Assembly (NCBI RefSeq): GCF_027943255.1
Contig: NC_072895.1
Coordinates: 86,182,001 to 86,246,000, forward strand
Direction of reading: 5' to 3'
From: Anastrepha obliqua
Taxonomy: Eukaryota > Arthropoda > Insecta > Diptera > Tephritidae
DNA: 64,000 nucleotides
The notes under the pieces are model-generated. The model was not told the origin of the DNA, did not search any database, and saw only the letters and a list, made by a program, of their open reading frames with translations. Positions 36,508 to 49,900 of this stretch are shown one piece after another (the first letter of the stretch is position 1; every line of letters starts with the position of its first letter). The position numbers and the translations under genes are program-made.

Positions 36508-36714
36508 TATCATCCTTGCGTAAACTGATGTTTGAATTTCCTTACTCACTTGCATCAATAAAAAAAAAAAAACAATTTTTACTTATCAGTAAAGTTTTTA
36601 AATAATATTTACTTTGCCCCACACAACACAAATACATACAACACATCTCACACACCTTTTCACCAAAAACAATAAAATTAATAATTAATATATTTTTATT
36701 TTTTTTTTTTGCAG

Positions 36715-36933
36715 CTTATGGAACAACTGAACACTAAATATTGGATTTCTATCAATATGTGGAGAGCCTTTGCAGAAGCCACTATGAGTTTAGAAAATGG
36801 CTGCATTGCCAAAATTTAATACTCCAGCCACTATGAGAATGGAATCCGCGTAAAATGGATTCCTAAAATTATTAATTGAGTTAAGAAAAATCCTAAAAAA
36901 TTGACAAACTTATTGAAAAGCGAAAAGAAAAAA
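36715..36933 (+). promoter_or_regulatory. lbk: lbk 5' UTR portion with three upstream ORFs
   Basis: A poly-T tract followed by GCAG ending at 36714 is a strong 3' splice site, so the first coding exon probably begins at 36715 and an upstream non-coding exon exists elsewhere. All three frames after 36715 meet stops before 36934, so this stretch is untranslated for the main frame. It holds three short upstream ORFs: 36718-36819 (33 codons), 36833-36853 (6 codons) and 36855-36866 (3 codons). They may dampen translation of lbk; that is inference. Confidence 0.6.
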
Positions 36934-37964
36934 ATGAACGCTGACGCCCTCGATTGTGATTGCACAGTAGCGCAGCGACAGCGGCAAAAACAACAAGAAT
37001 ATCAAAATGGGCAAAGGCAAAGTCAACAACGACCAAAGCAAAGGCGGCCGTCGCCGCTATGGCAGTGGCGCGCAACAGAAGCGTGCACCGTGACCACTAA
37101 CAATAACAACAGTGGCGCAGCCTGCAGCAGCAGTAATTGGCACGCGAAAATTGCAAAGCAAAGACGAAGAAGCAAAATGCCAATGGCTGTGCAAATAAAA
37201 CATGAAAATAACAGTACTCGCACTAATTACTGCAATTTCAATAAACTCAATCGATTACTAATTGCCACTGTCGGACTATTGATAACACTAGCAGTAGCAA
37301 CGACAACTACAACAACCACAATAGTAATGATAGCCGCTGTGGCAACAACAAAACCAATATTGAGTGGCACACTGGCAATGACAGTACCAGCGGCTGCACT
37401 GCTCGCGCCAATTTCACTAATTGGTCATGTGACAGTCGCAACAGCAGCAGCGGTGCCCGCCTCATCACCACTCTCTGCGCAGCAACAACAACGTCAAATA
37501 CAACAGCAACAATTGTTTGCGATGCTGACAAAAAATCGTCAAAGCCACACTGGCGAAGTAATCACAGCGGGTGGAATAGATGTGGGCGGCGGCAGCGGCG
37601 GCGGCGGCGAAGGATTACCAGCATCAGCGTTAGCTGCCGCATTTGTTCCCAAGCATTTATTGGAACTAGATGCGGCCGCACCGGAACCCGATGATACGGC
37701 GGATAACGCAGATATGTCCTTTGAGACAGCTGGCTTTGTGGCCGATGATGGTCAGCGTTATGAGAAGGCGGTGAAAGCGTTGGCTGCCGTCGTTAACAGC
37801 AAAGCCAATGGCAATAGCAATGATAGTAACGGTGGTGGGCGACTGTTTGGTGTGAGTGTATCATCGGATTGCCCAAAAGAATGCAAATGCCTGGATGCAT
37901 ATTTCGATTGCGGTAACCAGCTTTTGGATCGTATTCCTGTATTGCCAACCTACGTGCAAACGCT
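36934..37964 (+). CDS. lbk: lbk coding exon 1: N-terminal extension and LRR N-cap
   Basis: Residues 1-343 plus two bases. Begins with a Q/R-rich, low-complexity segment. Residues 108-122 (LLIATVGLLITLAVA) are hydrophobic, then comes a Thr run and a further Ala/Ile/Leu-rich stretch to about residue 170, then Q runs and a Gly/Ser run. The LRR N-terminal cap DCPKECKCLDAYFDC closes the exon. The exon ends CT|GTAAGT (phase 2). No hydrophobic segment lies at the extreme N-terminus, so either the internal stretch acts as a signal or signal-anchor, or translation begins at Met82 (37177), which would put the stretch about 27 residues from the start. Confidence 0.85.
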
Positions 37965-40900
37965 GTAAGTGTTAATGATTTGGTAATACAATTGGTAATT
38001 ATCAGATATTTTATGAGGTTGCCAGATGTGCTAATTAATCTAATTGGTTAATAGCTTTTCTTAGAATTCTCTGGTGATCAGTTAGACAACTTGCAGAGAG
38101 TGATAATTATTTTCATTTTTAAATACGAGCAGGCTAGTACTTCTACCGATCTAATGCCCTTCAAGTGAGTTTGAAGCCTTGATTAGTTCGAACTATTTTT
38201 CATTTTTCATATATCAAATGATGAATTTCATAAATCGGTATTATTAGAACTACTAATTATTCTTCTTGGTAGGCGCTCTAACCGATTAAGCGAATAAAAT
38301 ATCGAATGAAATCACAGTTTCAATATAAAATTGAACAATCCGTCAGTGCTTAGTTGAAGCGCACTTTTTGGTAGTAAAATATCGCGCTTTCACCTCAACT
38401 GAAGGAAAAAAGCAAGTCGAGGGAGGACAAGTTTAAAAGTATAGCCTCAAGTACGAAACCTTAGAGATTCAGTACCAAACCCCACATTCGACTACTTTTT
38501 ATTTTTCTTGCTGTTGCAATTGTATAAAGTATTTCCCCATGTCATGAAATGAATACTCAGGGTACAACGCACAATTTACGTTATTTTCCAGCTCGTTTCA
38601 TACCGTAATCGAACTAGTCGAAACATATTCGTTGATATTGTAGATTGGCGTATTCATTTCATTTTTTATTAATATTAGTCAAATCGGAATTTGGAAGTAA
38701 ATTATGCGCTTTTAACGCATATAACGAATTTTAGAAATGTCAAAAACAGCTCGTGTATTTTTTCTAGTTTGAAAAAGTGTTGAAAATTTCGTGTAGAGCA
38801 TCAAATTACGCACTAAACATTCTTCATGTAAGTAGCGAAAAAGGTAGAAGGTATAATCCTCGTATTTTTTTTTTTCATAGTAAATTTTTGGATATAAAAA
38901 TTATTTATTGGTGAAAATAATGAAACTTTACGAAGTTCAAAAGATATTAATGAGAAAAATATTTATAAAAAACACAAAAAAGAAACATTTTCGTCTAAAA
39001 TAATAAAACATTGTATAGAGTGGAAAAATGATTTCGTTTTCTTTACATATTTTTTCATACTTCATACTTTCGAGTAGCCACTTACAATATCCTCTCCGGT
39101 TGATTCCCAAAAATCCGTGATTCAGGGCATTGTTGCATGTGCATTGTAACTAAAAAAGTTAAAAGTATTAATTAATTTTTTTTATTCTATTTTTTTTTTT
39201 GTTCCCTTTATCACTAAGCTTGTCATTCCTACTTCTGAGCCTCTATGGTAACGGAAAATTTTAGTTTTAACATTTATTATGAAAGGTTTTTTTAAGAGCT
39301 TGAGAGCTTAAAATGATATATAAAACAGAAATATTGTTGGAATGAATTTTTTTATTATAATCTGAAAGGTAATTTCATGGCATTTATTTTTTGATTATAT
39401 CCGGCATATGTCCGCCGCGGCTACGACTTACATGGTACATTCCAACAGCCCAATTTTGGACTACTTTTTCCAATAAATCTTAATAATAAGTCCAATGAGC
39501 CCAAGAAGTAAAAATGTCATTTGTCTTCAATACTTGCACGAGCTGTATTTTAACCCTCCGTTGGGCAGCTGGGTCTGGTCAGACTTTTTCGACTGTGGAC
39601 GTGAATTGAACATATTTCTATTATAACTCACGACTTGAGCTTCCAGGTAGCTTCCTAAAATTAAATTTTCCATCGATTTATGGATATAACCTTTTAAAAA
39701 GGATCCTCGAAAAATGCGAAAAAGGCAGGCCCGGTTGCCCAACCGAAGGTTTTAAAAAAGGTGTCGGACGTAAGGCCGAATCAGCAAAAATTCGACGCAA
39801 GCGAAGGTTATTTGGCTTCAATTCTTGCACGAGCTGTATTTTATTGGCACTTAAATCAAGATCCTTACGTGAAATTTTCCACGTAGTCCAAGGGCAAAGG
39901 CCAACAAGTTGAGAACGACGGAGAACGATTGGCGTCTTCTTCAACTCTTCGCTCTATGAACTTCGCGAAATCTTAACAGATTTATTTTTCTCAAAGTAAA
40001 TTTCCACAATTGGAAGCGTTTCTTTGGCGTTAAACGATTCATGATGACTTGCCAAACCTTACTGAACAAAAATGTTAACAGAGTTTGCCATCCTCAGCTG
40101 TCAAACCATAGTTATCGACATCGACAGTTTTCATGAAGCTAAAAAACACCCGCTACTTGCATACGTGCATAAATGGTAAATGGCAGTTCCTTTTAATTGT
40201 AACGGGTGATCAATTAAGAGGAGTTTTTTCATTTGCGTTTTTTTACAGATCACGCGCGAGTTGGGGCAAACTGTCATCGTGGATTTGTTGAACAGCGTTT
40301 GGCATTTCATCATGGAAAGACTCACACCGCAACAACGTCTACAAATTGTTCAACTGTATTATGAAAATCAGCGTTCTGTGACAAATGTTTTTCGTGCGCT
40401 TAGACCGCATTATGGTCAACATAATCGGCCTGCCTTAAACACTATTCGACATACCATCAACAAATTTGAATCCGAATATTCATTGGTGGATAATTCTCGA
40501 CCGAATAGACCACGTCCAGCAAGAAGCATTGAGAATATAGCGGCAGTAGCAGAGAGTGTACGTGAAAACCGCGATGAATCGATTCGGCACCGTTCTCAGC
40601 AACTTGGACCGTCGTATGAAACAACTTGGTCAATTTTACGGAAGGATCTTCATTTAAAAGCATACAAAATGCAGCTCGTACAAGAACTAAAGCCAAATGA
40701 CCTTCCTGCACGTCACCGTTTCGCTGATTGGGCTCTTGAAAAGATTGAAGAAGATCCGCTGTTTTCGAGCAAAATTTTGTTCAGCGATGAGGCGCATTTC
40801 TGGCTCAATGGTTACGTCAATAAGCAAAATTGCCGTATTTGGGATGAAGAGCAACCAGAACAGGTTCAAGAGCTACCTTTACACCCAGAGAAAACAACGG

Positions 40901-43900
40901 TCTGGTGTGGTTTATGGGCTGGTGGAATCATCGGTCCATATTTTTTCAAAAATGATGATGGCCGCAACGTAACTGTGAATGGTGCTCGCTACCGTACCAT
41001 GATATCGGACTTTTTGCTACCTGAAATTGAATCTAATGATCTCTACGACATTTGGTTTCAACAAGACGGAGCCACTTGCCATACAGCTCGTGAAACAATG
41101 ACTTTATTGAGAAGTCATTTCGGAGAGCAGCTGATTTCACGTTTAGGACCTGTGAGTTGGCCACCAAGATCTGGTGATATCACACCTTTGGACTTTTTTC
41201 TTTGGGGATTCGTGAAGTCCAAGGTCTATGCTGATAAACCAGCTACGATTGAAGCTCTGGAAGCCAACATTACGCGTGTTATTCACGACATACCAGTCGA
41301 AATGCTCGAACGAGTGATTGAAAATTGGACCTTCAGAATGGACCACCTTAAGCGTAGTTGCAGCCAACATTTGAATGAAGTCATATTCAAAAAGTAAATG
41401 TCAAAGAATGTCCTTTCAAATGATAAATAAAGGTTTTGAACATAATTTACATTTTTGTTTTTTTTTTAACTATTGAAAAAAGCACCTCATGATTGATCAC
41501 CCGTTATTAGAAACAAATTTATGAAGTACCTTTTTCGTTATCGCACACTGTTTTCGTCTGCGAAGACCAACAGATACTGAAATTATTCGGTTGATATATT
41601 TGCGGAACATTTTAACTCTCCATCGATCCTGCCAACTTAATATTATATATTTAGGATTTTTAAAAATAAGGGTCAAAACGACCCATGACGAATACGAAAT
41701 ATTAGAATAAAAGACAATATTAATGGCAAAGAAGATAATATTAATGGTGAATGTGGTTTTGTATGAGTTTTTGTTTGTTAAATAATTTAGATCAACTTGA
41801 GACCAAATTAAAAAAACTTCAAAAAAGTTGTGACGCCTAGGAGCAAAACCACAGCTGTTTCAATACTCTATAGCTCATCCTCTTTTATATTTAATGCTAT
41901 GCCGCATTCTTGTCTATTTTTCTCGTCCTATTTTGTCACGCAATGTAATTTAATAGCATACAAATTGGCGCAAAATTAATCACCCTATCGGATGATTTAT
42001 AATTTTTGCAAATGGCGCCATACAAATTTCCATCACTCAAAATATTTTTTTTACTTAGTTAAAAAATTATTCAAAAACAAAATTTAATGATTAATTTTAC
42101 GCCACCTTGCAGAATAAGATACCTACATATTTCATGTTTTTTTTTAATCTGAGCCTTTTTGCTGTCACAGGTTGGGCAAATAATTGACATTAGTTTTCAT
42201 TTAGCGTAAATATGAAATTTTTTATATTTTTATTTTACACAGCTAATGCTCGGGTATAATATCCTGCAAAAGGCTGCGCCAAATTGATTGGAGTTCAGAA
42301 ATACTTGCTAGCTTCTCTAATTTGTGAAATCCAAAATTATAAAGTGGATATTACGGAAATAGTAGTAAGAATGAATGGCTTAATTAAGAGGGTCGCTATA
42401 AATGAAAAAAACAAATTAGTTAGCTAAGAAAGGTGCGATTGATTTGAGATTTGAAGCTTTTAAAAATTTTCACCTCATTTGCCCCTTATAAAAATTAATT
42501 GATTCAAGTTTTTTGCATCCTATTTTAAATATTTTTTATTACTCACAAATACCACTTTTTCTAGGTAAGCACTTATCAACCTGTTACCGACCTGTTTGAT
42601 TCTTAAAAATTGAGATTTTTTATACGTAGATGGCATTTTAACAAAGCGAATAAGTTGAGCCTCATAGCCATAAATTGTGAAAAATTGTTCTTGAAAGCAT
42701 TATTTTTTTTTGGCGTGCGTTAATTTAAATTTTACTCTTTTATTTGAGTTATTTTTCTTCAAGCAATTCTTACAGTGTTTGGTTGAAGTAATATAACTTT
42801 GTGGGTGTTAGTAATTTAGCATAAAAAAGCGGTTATTGGTCCTTTACTGTATGTGTTGATTAGGTTTTTCACGGCGGGTCTCGTACGTATAGCTTTCCGT
42901 GTATACGTTTGATACAACTAATTGGCGAAGCAATGTACCTGTAGGTCAGCAAATAGCCACCACAGCAACCACCCTAACCTCGGCTAAAGGCAGAAGCACC
43001 ACCTAGGCATGTCAGAAGTCATCTCTTCCAAATCACCGCCGCCATCCAGATATACATAAAACAGCTACTGGATTTGACTGCATATAGGCAATGTTTAAAG
43101 GGCATTCATTCAATTATCACCTTCAAGAATTCTCATCCCTGCATTTTATTTTTTTATAATTGAAAGTTTTATTCAATGTTGAAAATTTTTTACGAATTGA
43201 AGTAGGAAAGGCTCTCAGTTCAAATCATTCCAATTAGTCGAATCTGTCTCAAAATACATATGGTATTTTAGGTCATGTAAAAACAAAATAAGATATCGAT
43301 TTTTTCCATATTGAATAATTTTGCGATTGATCCTCATGAAGTCATCGCCCGTCCCTATTGGTAACGAACTTGTTTATTTTATTTTCACAAGCCTCTCTTT
43401 GCACCATTAGGAAATTTTTGCAATTTTTTGAGAAGGTGATAATCTATTGTTGCCAGGTCTGGAGTATTCTGCGAATCCGATAAGAACCTCTCATTCTAAC
43501 TCCAAAAGCTACTGTTGTGTATGTTCTTTAATTCATACGAGTAGTGAAAGTATGGCCACTTCTAGTTGATCACCTGCTTCAATCTGGTCAGTTGTTGAAG
43601 GTAGAAGTTCGGGTTGAGTATTTGACCGTCTCCTGATAGATAGTCGACTTCAATCAGTCAGTTTTTTGAAAGTAAAAATCCGATAGCAGCAGAACATTGA
43701 TGATTCTTTTTCTTAGGAAACAGAAACCCCTCTTGGCCGTTAATCCGAACAATAATGATTGTTTGGGTCGGTTAACTATGCCTCGTCGGTTACTATACCT
43801 TTCAAAAATTATTCGACTTCATTATATTTCGGCAAAGAATCGCAGGCATCAATTCGATTCAAAAACTCGTGTGGCATCCATAAAATGAGTTTCTCCCTAA

Positions 43901-46900
43901 GACCAACCTTATATCAGACTATGGTTTTACAGCTGAAAATGGCAAACTGTATTGACATTTCTGTTCAGTAAGGTTTGGCAAGCCAACACGAATCGTTTAT
44001 CGCCTGAATTGTGGGAATTTACTTTGAAACAAATAAATTTATTCGCGAAGTTCATGGAGCACTTCGCCCATTTTACGTTAGGTTTACAAGCTGGCGGCAT
44101 CATCGGTGCTTTTTTTTTCGTTACGATGAATGGCGATCGCTATCGAGTCATGCTGACTGAATTTTTGTTTCCAAAAATTAATCAGCTAAGCATCGACGAC
44201 ATTTGGTCCCAATCAGACACTCAATTTATTGAACTGATCGAGTGTAACTCGTATCCGTAAAGGACGTATGCCGGACATGATATACAAAAAATAAATGGCA
44301 TGAAATTATCTCACAAATATTACCATAAAAAATTAACTCCAATAATATTTCTAAAATGATCATTTTTAGTTCTCAAGCTCTTAAAAAACACCCGCTACAA
44401 AAGATTCCAAACGGTTTTCTATCTAGTTTTCAGTTCCTGTGGAATGGAATAAGAGCTTAGGTGCTAGCCCGATTTGACGATTGACCTACTAGGTCTCATT
44501 TTATCACCCAAATTACCCAACCGGGATAGGCGGAACAACAGCTTTGCTGTTGCATTCGATATTGTATTGAGTCCACAAAGTGATAGTGAAAGGCTCTAAA
44601 GAATGTATGAAATTTCCCCTTTTTTAAACTCCATTTCAGAACGTTGTGACACAAACTGGCTCAACCAAACAAAAAGTATATTTTTTGAAGTGTAATGCCT
44701 TAAGGGGGTGGTAGGGTTTAGCGCTAAAAAAAACACTTTTTTTTGCATTTTTTTACAGAAATATGGCTTAAGATACTTTAATAAAATCAGTTGCATGTTA
44801 TTGTACATCTTTTCAATAAGTTTTTAAAAAATATTAATAATAAAATATTGACAAATAAGCCCATGACAAGGTTTTTTGGAGATATGTTTTTCGAGAGGTG
44901 CTCTGCGGTGCCAATCGGCATTCGTCGTAGAATCATCTGAAACTAAAAAAGTCGAATTTTTCAGTTAAAGTATGACGTAAATTTCGATTTTGTGACCCTC
45001 AGGGCATATGAATGGACGTCTGGCATTAGTTTCTTAAATAACGGAATTTATAAAAAATAAATACATTTAAATTCATGAATATTGTTTGTCTTTTTTACTT
45101 TTTAGCGATTTGGTTGGCAATAAACTGAACAACACGAGTGTGCTGCAGATAAAAAATCTAACGGAATTAATTAAACTGTAAGTAGTAAATATAAGACTCT
45201 TTAAAACATGTTACTGGTTATCAAATGTCGCTTGTCTTGAAAAAAAAAGTTTTACACCGAAAGCAATTTAAGCGCAGATATAAATTTGTACGTACATACA
45301 GTTAGGTAAAAAATAATAAGAACAGCGACACCACGAATCAGAATTTAATGCAAAAGCAAGTTAAGCCATTAATGTCTGCCCATAGGCCATGCTATGGGAC
45401 TTTTTGAAAATTTGTAGAGACGCTCATATACGTCCGGCTCACTTCATTAGGAGCAATAATTTTTATGGAAGAAAATGGTTATATGATCTAGTAATCCAAG
45501 ATTTTCTGATAATTCAAGTGAATACTGTATTTTACTCGAAAAAAAAACATACATCAAAATATTATTCCGCCTAACGGTATTCGCAGCAGTAAAACTTCAG
45601 GTATATTGTTCGTGATTTATTGGTTCGCTTGAATGGAGGCACTAACCAAATAAAAAAAAATATTAATACATAAATATAGGAAATTTGGTTATTTTACATT
45701 TAACTTCTACTCAAATATGAACGAGACGGTATCAATAAAACGGTCCGCGGATGACATATGGCAAAAATAAATTTTTTATTTTTTGGTACGACTGTTATAA
45801 GCTTACATGGCAAATTTCAGCGTGATATGTCACATAGTTTGTTTTCTGTGCTACTGTAAACAAGTCAAGCTCGAGTGTGTTCTTCGAATTCTCTTTTATG
45901 ACTTCAATTGTCTCAAAATGTTTTCCACGGAGCAGCAACTTGAGCTTGGGAAACAGGAAAAAGTCACATGGAGCCATATTAGGCGAATACGGTGCTTGCG
46001 GAACGATATTAACATTATTTTTGTTCAAATAATCGCGAACAAGACGCGATGTGTGAGCTGGTGCATTATCGTGATGCAAGAACCATGACTTGTTGTCCCA
46101 CAATTCCTTCCTTTTAAGACGAATGTTCTCGCACAAACGCTTTAAAACGTCTAAATAATATTCAGCGTTAACCGATTTTGCGATTTGTGCGATTTTCAAG
46201 CACAATTTCCTTTACTTTTCCGATGTTTTCGTCGTTTACTGATGTTGCTGGACGACGTTCATGAGGCAAGTTTTCAACCGATGTACGGCCCTCTTTGAAC
46301 GATTTGTACCACTGGAAAACACGTGCACGCGATAGAGCAGAGTCCCCATAGGTTGTCTACAACATTTTTAAGGCGTCTGAAGCCGAAATTTTGTTGGAAT
46401 AACTAAATTTCAAACAAATTCTTTGAATTTCCATCGTTAAATCCGAAGAACACACTCGAGCTTGACTTGTTTACAGTAGCACAGAAAAAAACCTATGTGA
46501 CATATCACGCTGAAATTTGCCATGTAAGCTTATAACAGTCCTACCAAAAAACAAAAAATTTATTTTTGCCATATGTCATCCGCGGAGCGTTTTATTGATA
46601 CCGACTCATTCATATTTGAGTAGAAGGTATTATTTAAAGCTTAATAGTTTGTGCAGCCACCATGTTTATAAGTTACTACGTAAATACGTTGGCGAATGGA
46701 TTTGTACAAATTCACCAGATAGCCTCATGAAATTTCAGATCAGGCCGTTTTAACGATTCGAATGGAAACATTTTTGTTTTCAAATTGTTGCCCATTCGCA
46801 TAAACTTTACGAGTAAGCCATCCCCATAGATTTTCAATAATGTTCAGATCTGGGGAATACGGTGGCCGTGCCAAAGTTTCAACATTTTGGGACGCAATCC

Positions 46901-49900
46901 AAGTTTTGACCGCACTTCAACTGTGTACAAGTGCATTACCCTGCTGAAAGACCCTATTAATGGGCCCAAATATTTCACGAGTCTCGGGAAAAGATGATTC
47001 CAACAGAGTTTTATAGCTTTTTCTCGTCATTTTGTAGTCAACAATTTTCAACTCGAACGCGCCAGAGTACGATATGGCTCCACATATCATAACTCCACCT
47101 TCACGACTGTGATGTCGACTCAAGTACCTTTCCTGCTTTCTTAAGTCATGGAAATAGTAATTTTATCCATCTGGCCCATCCAGATTGAACTTCTTTTCGA
47201 TACTAAAGCCTACTTTTGTCATGAGCTCGGCAAACACTGTTTTCGCATTTTCACGGATGGCTCCTGGGCACGGTTTCGGCTACGGTGTCTACGTGGAATC
47301 CAGCGGACACAAATAAACTTTGCTCTTGAAATGCACAGATAATACTATTCAAAAAGTGATGAACTTTGTTGTGGAAACAGATGGAGAGGCAGATTTGTAT
47401 GTGTCTGCAGCGACAGCAAAGCTGCGCTCATGGCCTTAGACAGCTCTTCAACCGTTTCAAGGGTAGTTGAGTCGTGTAAATCCAAGCTAAACTATGTCGG
47501 TAGACATAATATCCTGATGCTAACATGGGTCCTGGGACACGTGGGTATCGCGGCTACCTGTCACTCCCTTTTGCAGCCATTAAAGCCACGGTTAGCAAAC
47601 GGGTTACTTTAGCGAGCTTAGCAGGCTGAGAGAGGCTGCAGATGGATAAAAGTGATGTGACTGTAGCAAATCCTCCTCTCATTAAGCAGAAGGGACTGAA
47701 AAAGGTGGGCATCTCAGACAGTGCACTCTGTCCAGAACGTGGAGAGGAGGATGACACCGTGAACCACTTCCTGTGCGTCTGCCGGGCCTTTGCTCGAATC
47801 AGGCTTGAGGTCTTTGGCATTGATGTGTTCAGAAGTGACCACAATGTCTTCTTGGCACCATAAGAACCCAAGTGCAGTACGATGTCTTGGTGTTGTACTT
47901 GCTAGTCTGCCCCGACAAAAAACAAAAACAAAAACGTTTTCCACACCGGAAATCTGCAACGGGTATTTAGATGCTCAATAGCGTGAGTGGGGTTCTTAGA
48001 GAATGAAAAATAAAATGAAAATTACCAAGTAACATATGCGCTGATATATCGATTTCAATTAAAGAAAATGTTGCGAAAAATTTCTTACTAGTCCAAAAAA
48101 TTAAAAAAAGAATACAATTTCTTCAATCTTACTTTCTTACGCTTCAAATTTCGGTATTGCATATCTTTATCTCTATTATATTATTATGCACATAACTGTA
48201 AGCATCTATGTATGAGTGTAGCAAAAGTGCAATAGTCACGTATTTGACTTTATTAAATTAATTTCTTTCATGAACACTATGAGTTGTACAATGTATCATA
48301 GGTTTGGATTAATGCAATTATTCTATTGTACATATCTACATATTTCTTTTCCTTCGTCGCTCCTCCACATCTTGTCTGCCACCGATTCGTGATCATTTTA
48401 TTTACTTTTTATTTGTTTACTTTTTTATTAGCACGCTAAAGCGCAACCAACTGGAAAGTGTTCCCGTATTCAGTGAACTGATCGCTCTGAAGCAGCTCAA
48501 TTTAGCTAATAATCGCATACAGCGCATTAGCAGTGCGGCATTGGAAGCCTTACCGAAGCTGAAAACATTAGATTTGTCCAGAAATTTTTTGCACGCGGTG
48601 GAGTCCAGTTATTTTCCACCAAACAACCGTTTGGCGCATCTGTAAGTGCACTTGATATATGTATTTTTTCGCCTTATTTCATATGTATGTGTGTGTGGGT
48701 TATTATCATCCAAATATAAAAGCTAACATAGCATAAAATAGCTTAGGTTTTAATTTAGCTAGGTATTTATAAATTTGTAGAATTATTGGCCCCTACACAC
48801 TCTTTGGGTGTTTGGACGAGTCATCCTGCTAAATATTTGTGGTGTATGTCTTGATCTTTTCCACAAATGCAGGAACCTACCGAACCCAAGGCATTGTCTG
48901 CCGGTCTTGTGACCGATATTAGAAAAATGTTTCTATAAATTATCATTTTAATTTACAAATACTTTGGAATGGGGCAGTCAGCTAATATTTTTTTAAATTA
49001 AAAATGAAATTATTAAAAATTATCTGAATGCTGCACAAAACTCACTACTTTTTGACATGATACTAAATGCCGATATATTTTTGTGATATTCGCTGAACAC
49101 AGAGTAACGTATGTACATTTGAGTTGTTTTCGTTTCCACTTTTCTTAAAAATCTCACGTGCTAGTGACTTCGTTCTATACTCAAATTAAAGCTTAAATCA
49201 ACTACAAAAACCATATACAATTCATTCCAAAACAAAAATTAACGGTTTGGAATAAAAAGGGGTTAACCCTTTAAGACCCAATTATTACGATCGAAGGTCA
49301 AATTATTGAATTACTTTAAGCTAAGTTCATAAAAATTACTATTCCGGGGTTTTTATGGAGGTTGATTACAAGTCCACCGGCAGTTTTTTAAAATTCCAAA
49401 TGGCGAACTAAATTCGAAAAACTTAAGTTAAAGCCCTAAAAATCACAGCGTGGTTGTGCCTTAAGGGGTTAGGGGTAGTCAGAGGCCCGAAAAAATGATG
49501 ATTTTCACGAATTTTTTTTTGCTACTTAATTAATTTATTTAACAAAAATAAAAACATAGCATAAAAACATCATGTTTTAACTTGACTTCACCAAAATTTC
49601 AAAAAAAAAAAAAATTAATAATTGCAAAAGTTATCGCTGTTTGTGTGAAGCCCGTTTCTCCAGAAGTCCCTTGCGGTGAACATCACAAGTCCTTGCAGAT
49701 TCATCTAAAACCAATCGGACAAGAAAAATTAGTTTTATTAATAGATAATCTTGTGCCTGATCGAAGCTTTTTTTTTTTTTTCAAAATGAACAAAATGGCG
49801 GCCTCAGAAAATTTTTTCCAGATTTTAGAGCAAAAAACCAACAGTTAATTGTTAAAAAAAAATCGAAATTTTTGAAAAAAAAAAAAATCCTTCGATCAGG

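Noticed and set aside
28953..36714. Signal-peptide ORF at 28953 as the coding first exon of lbk
   Set aside because: The acceptor exon at 36715 has stops in all three frames before the lbk ATG, so it cannot supply coding sequence through that junction.
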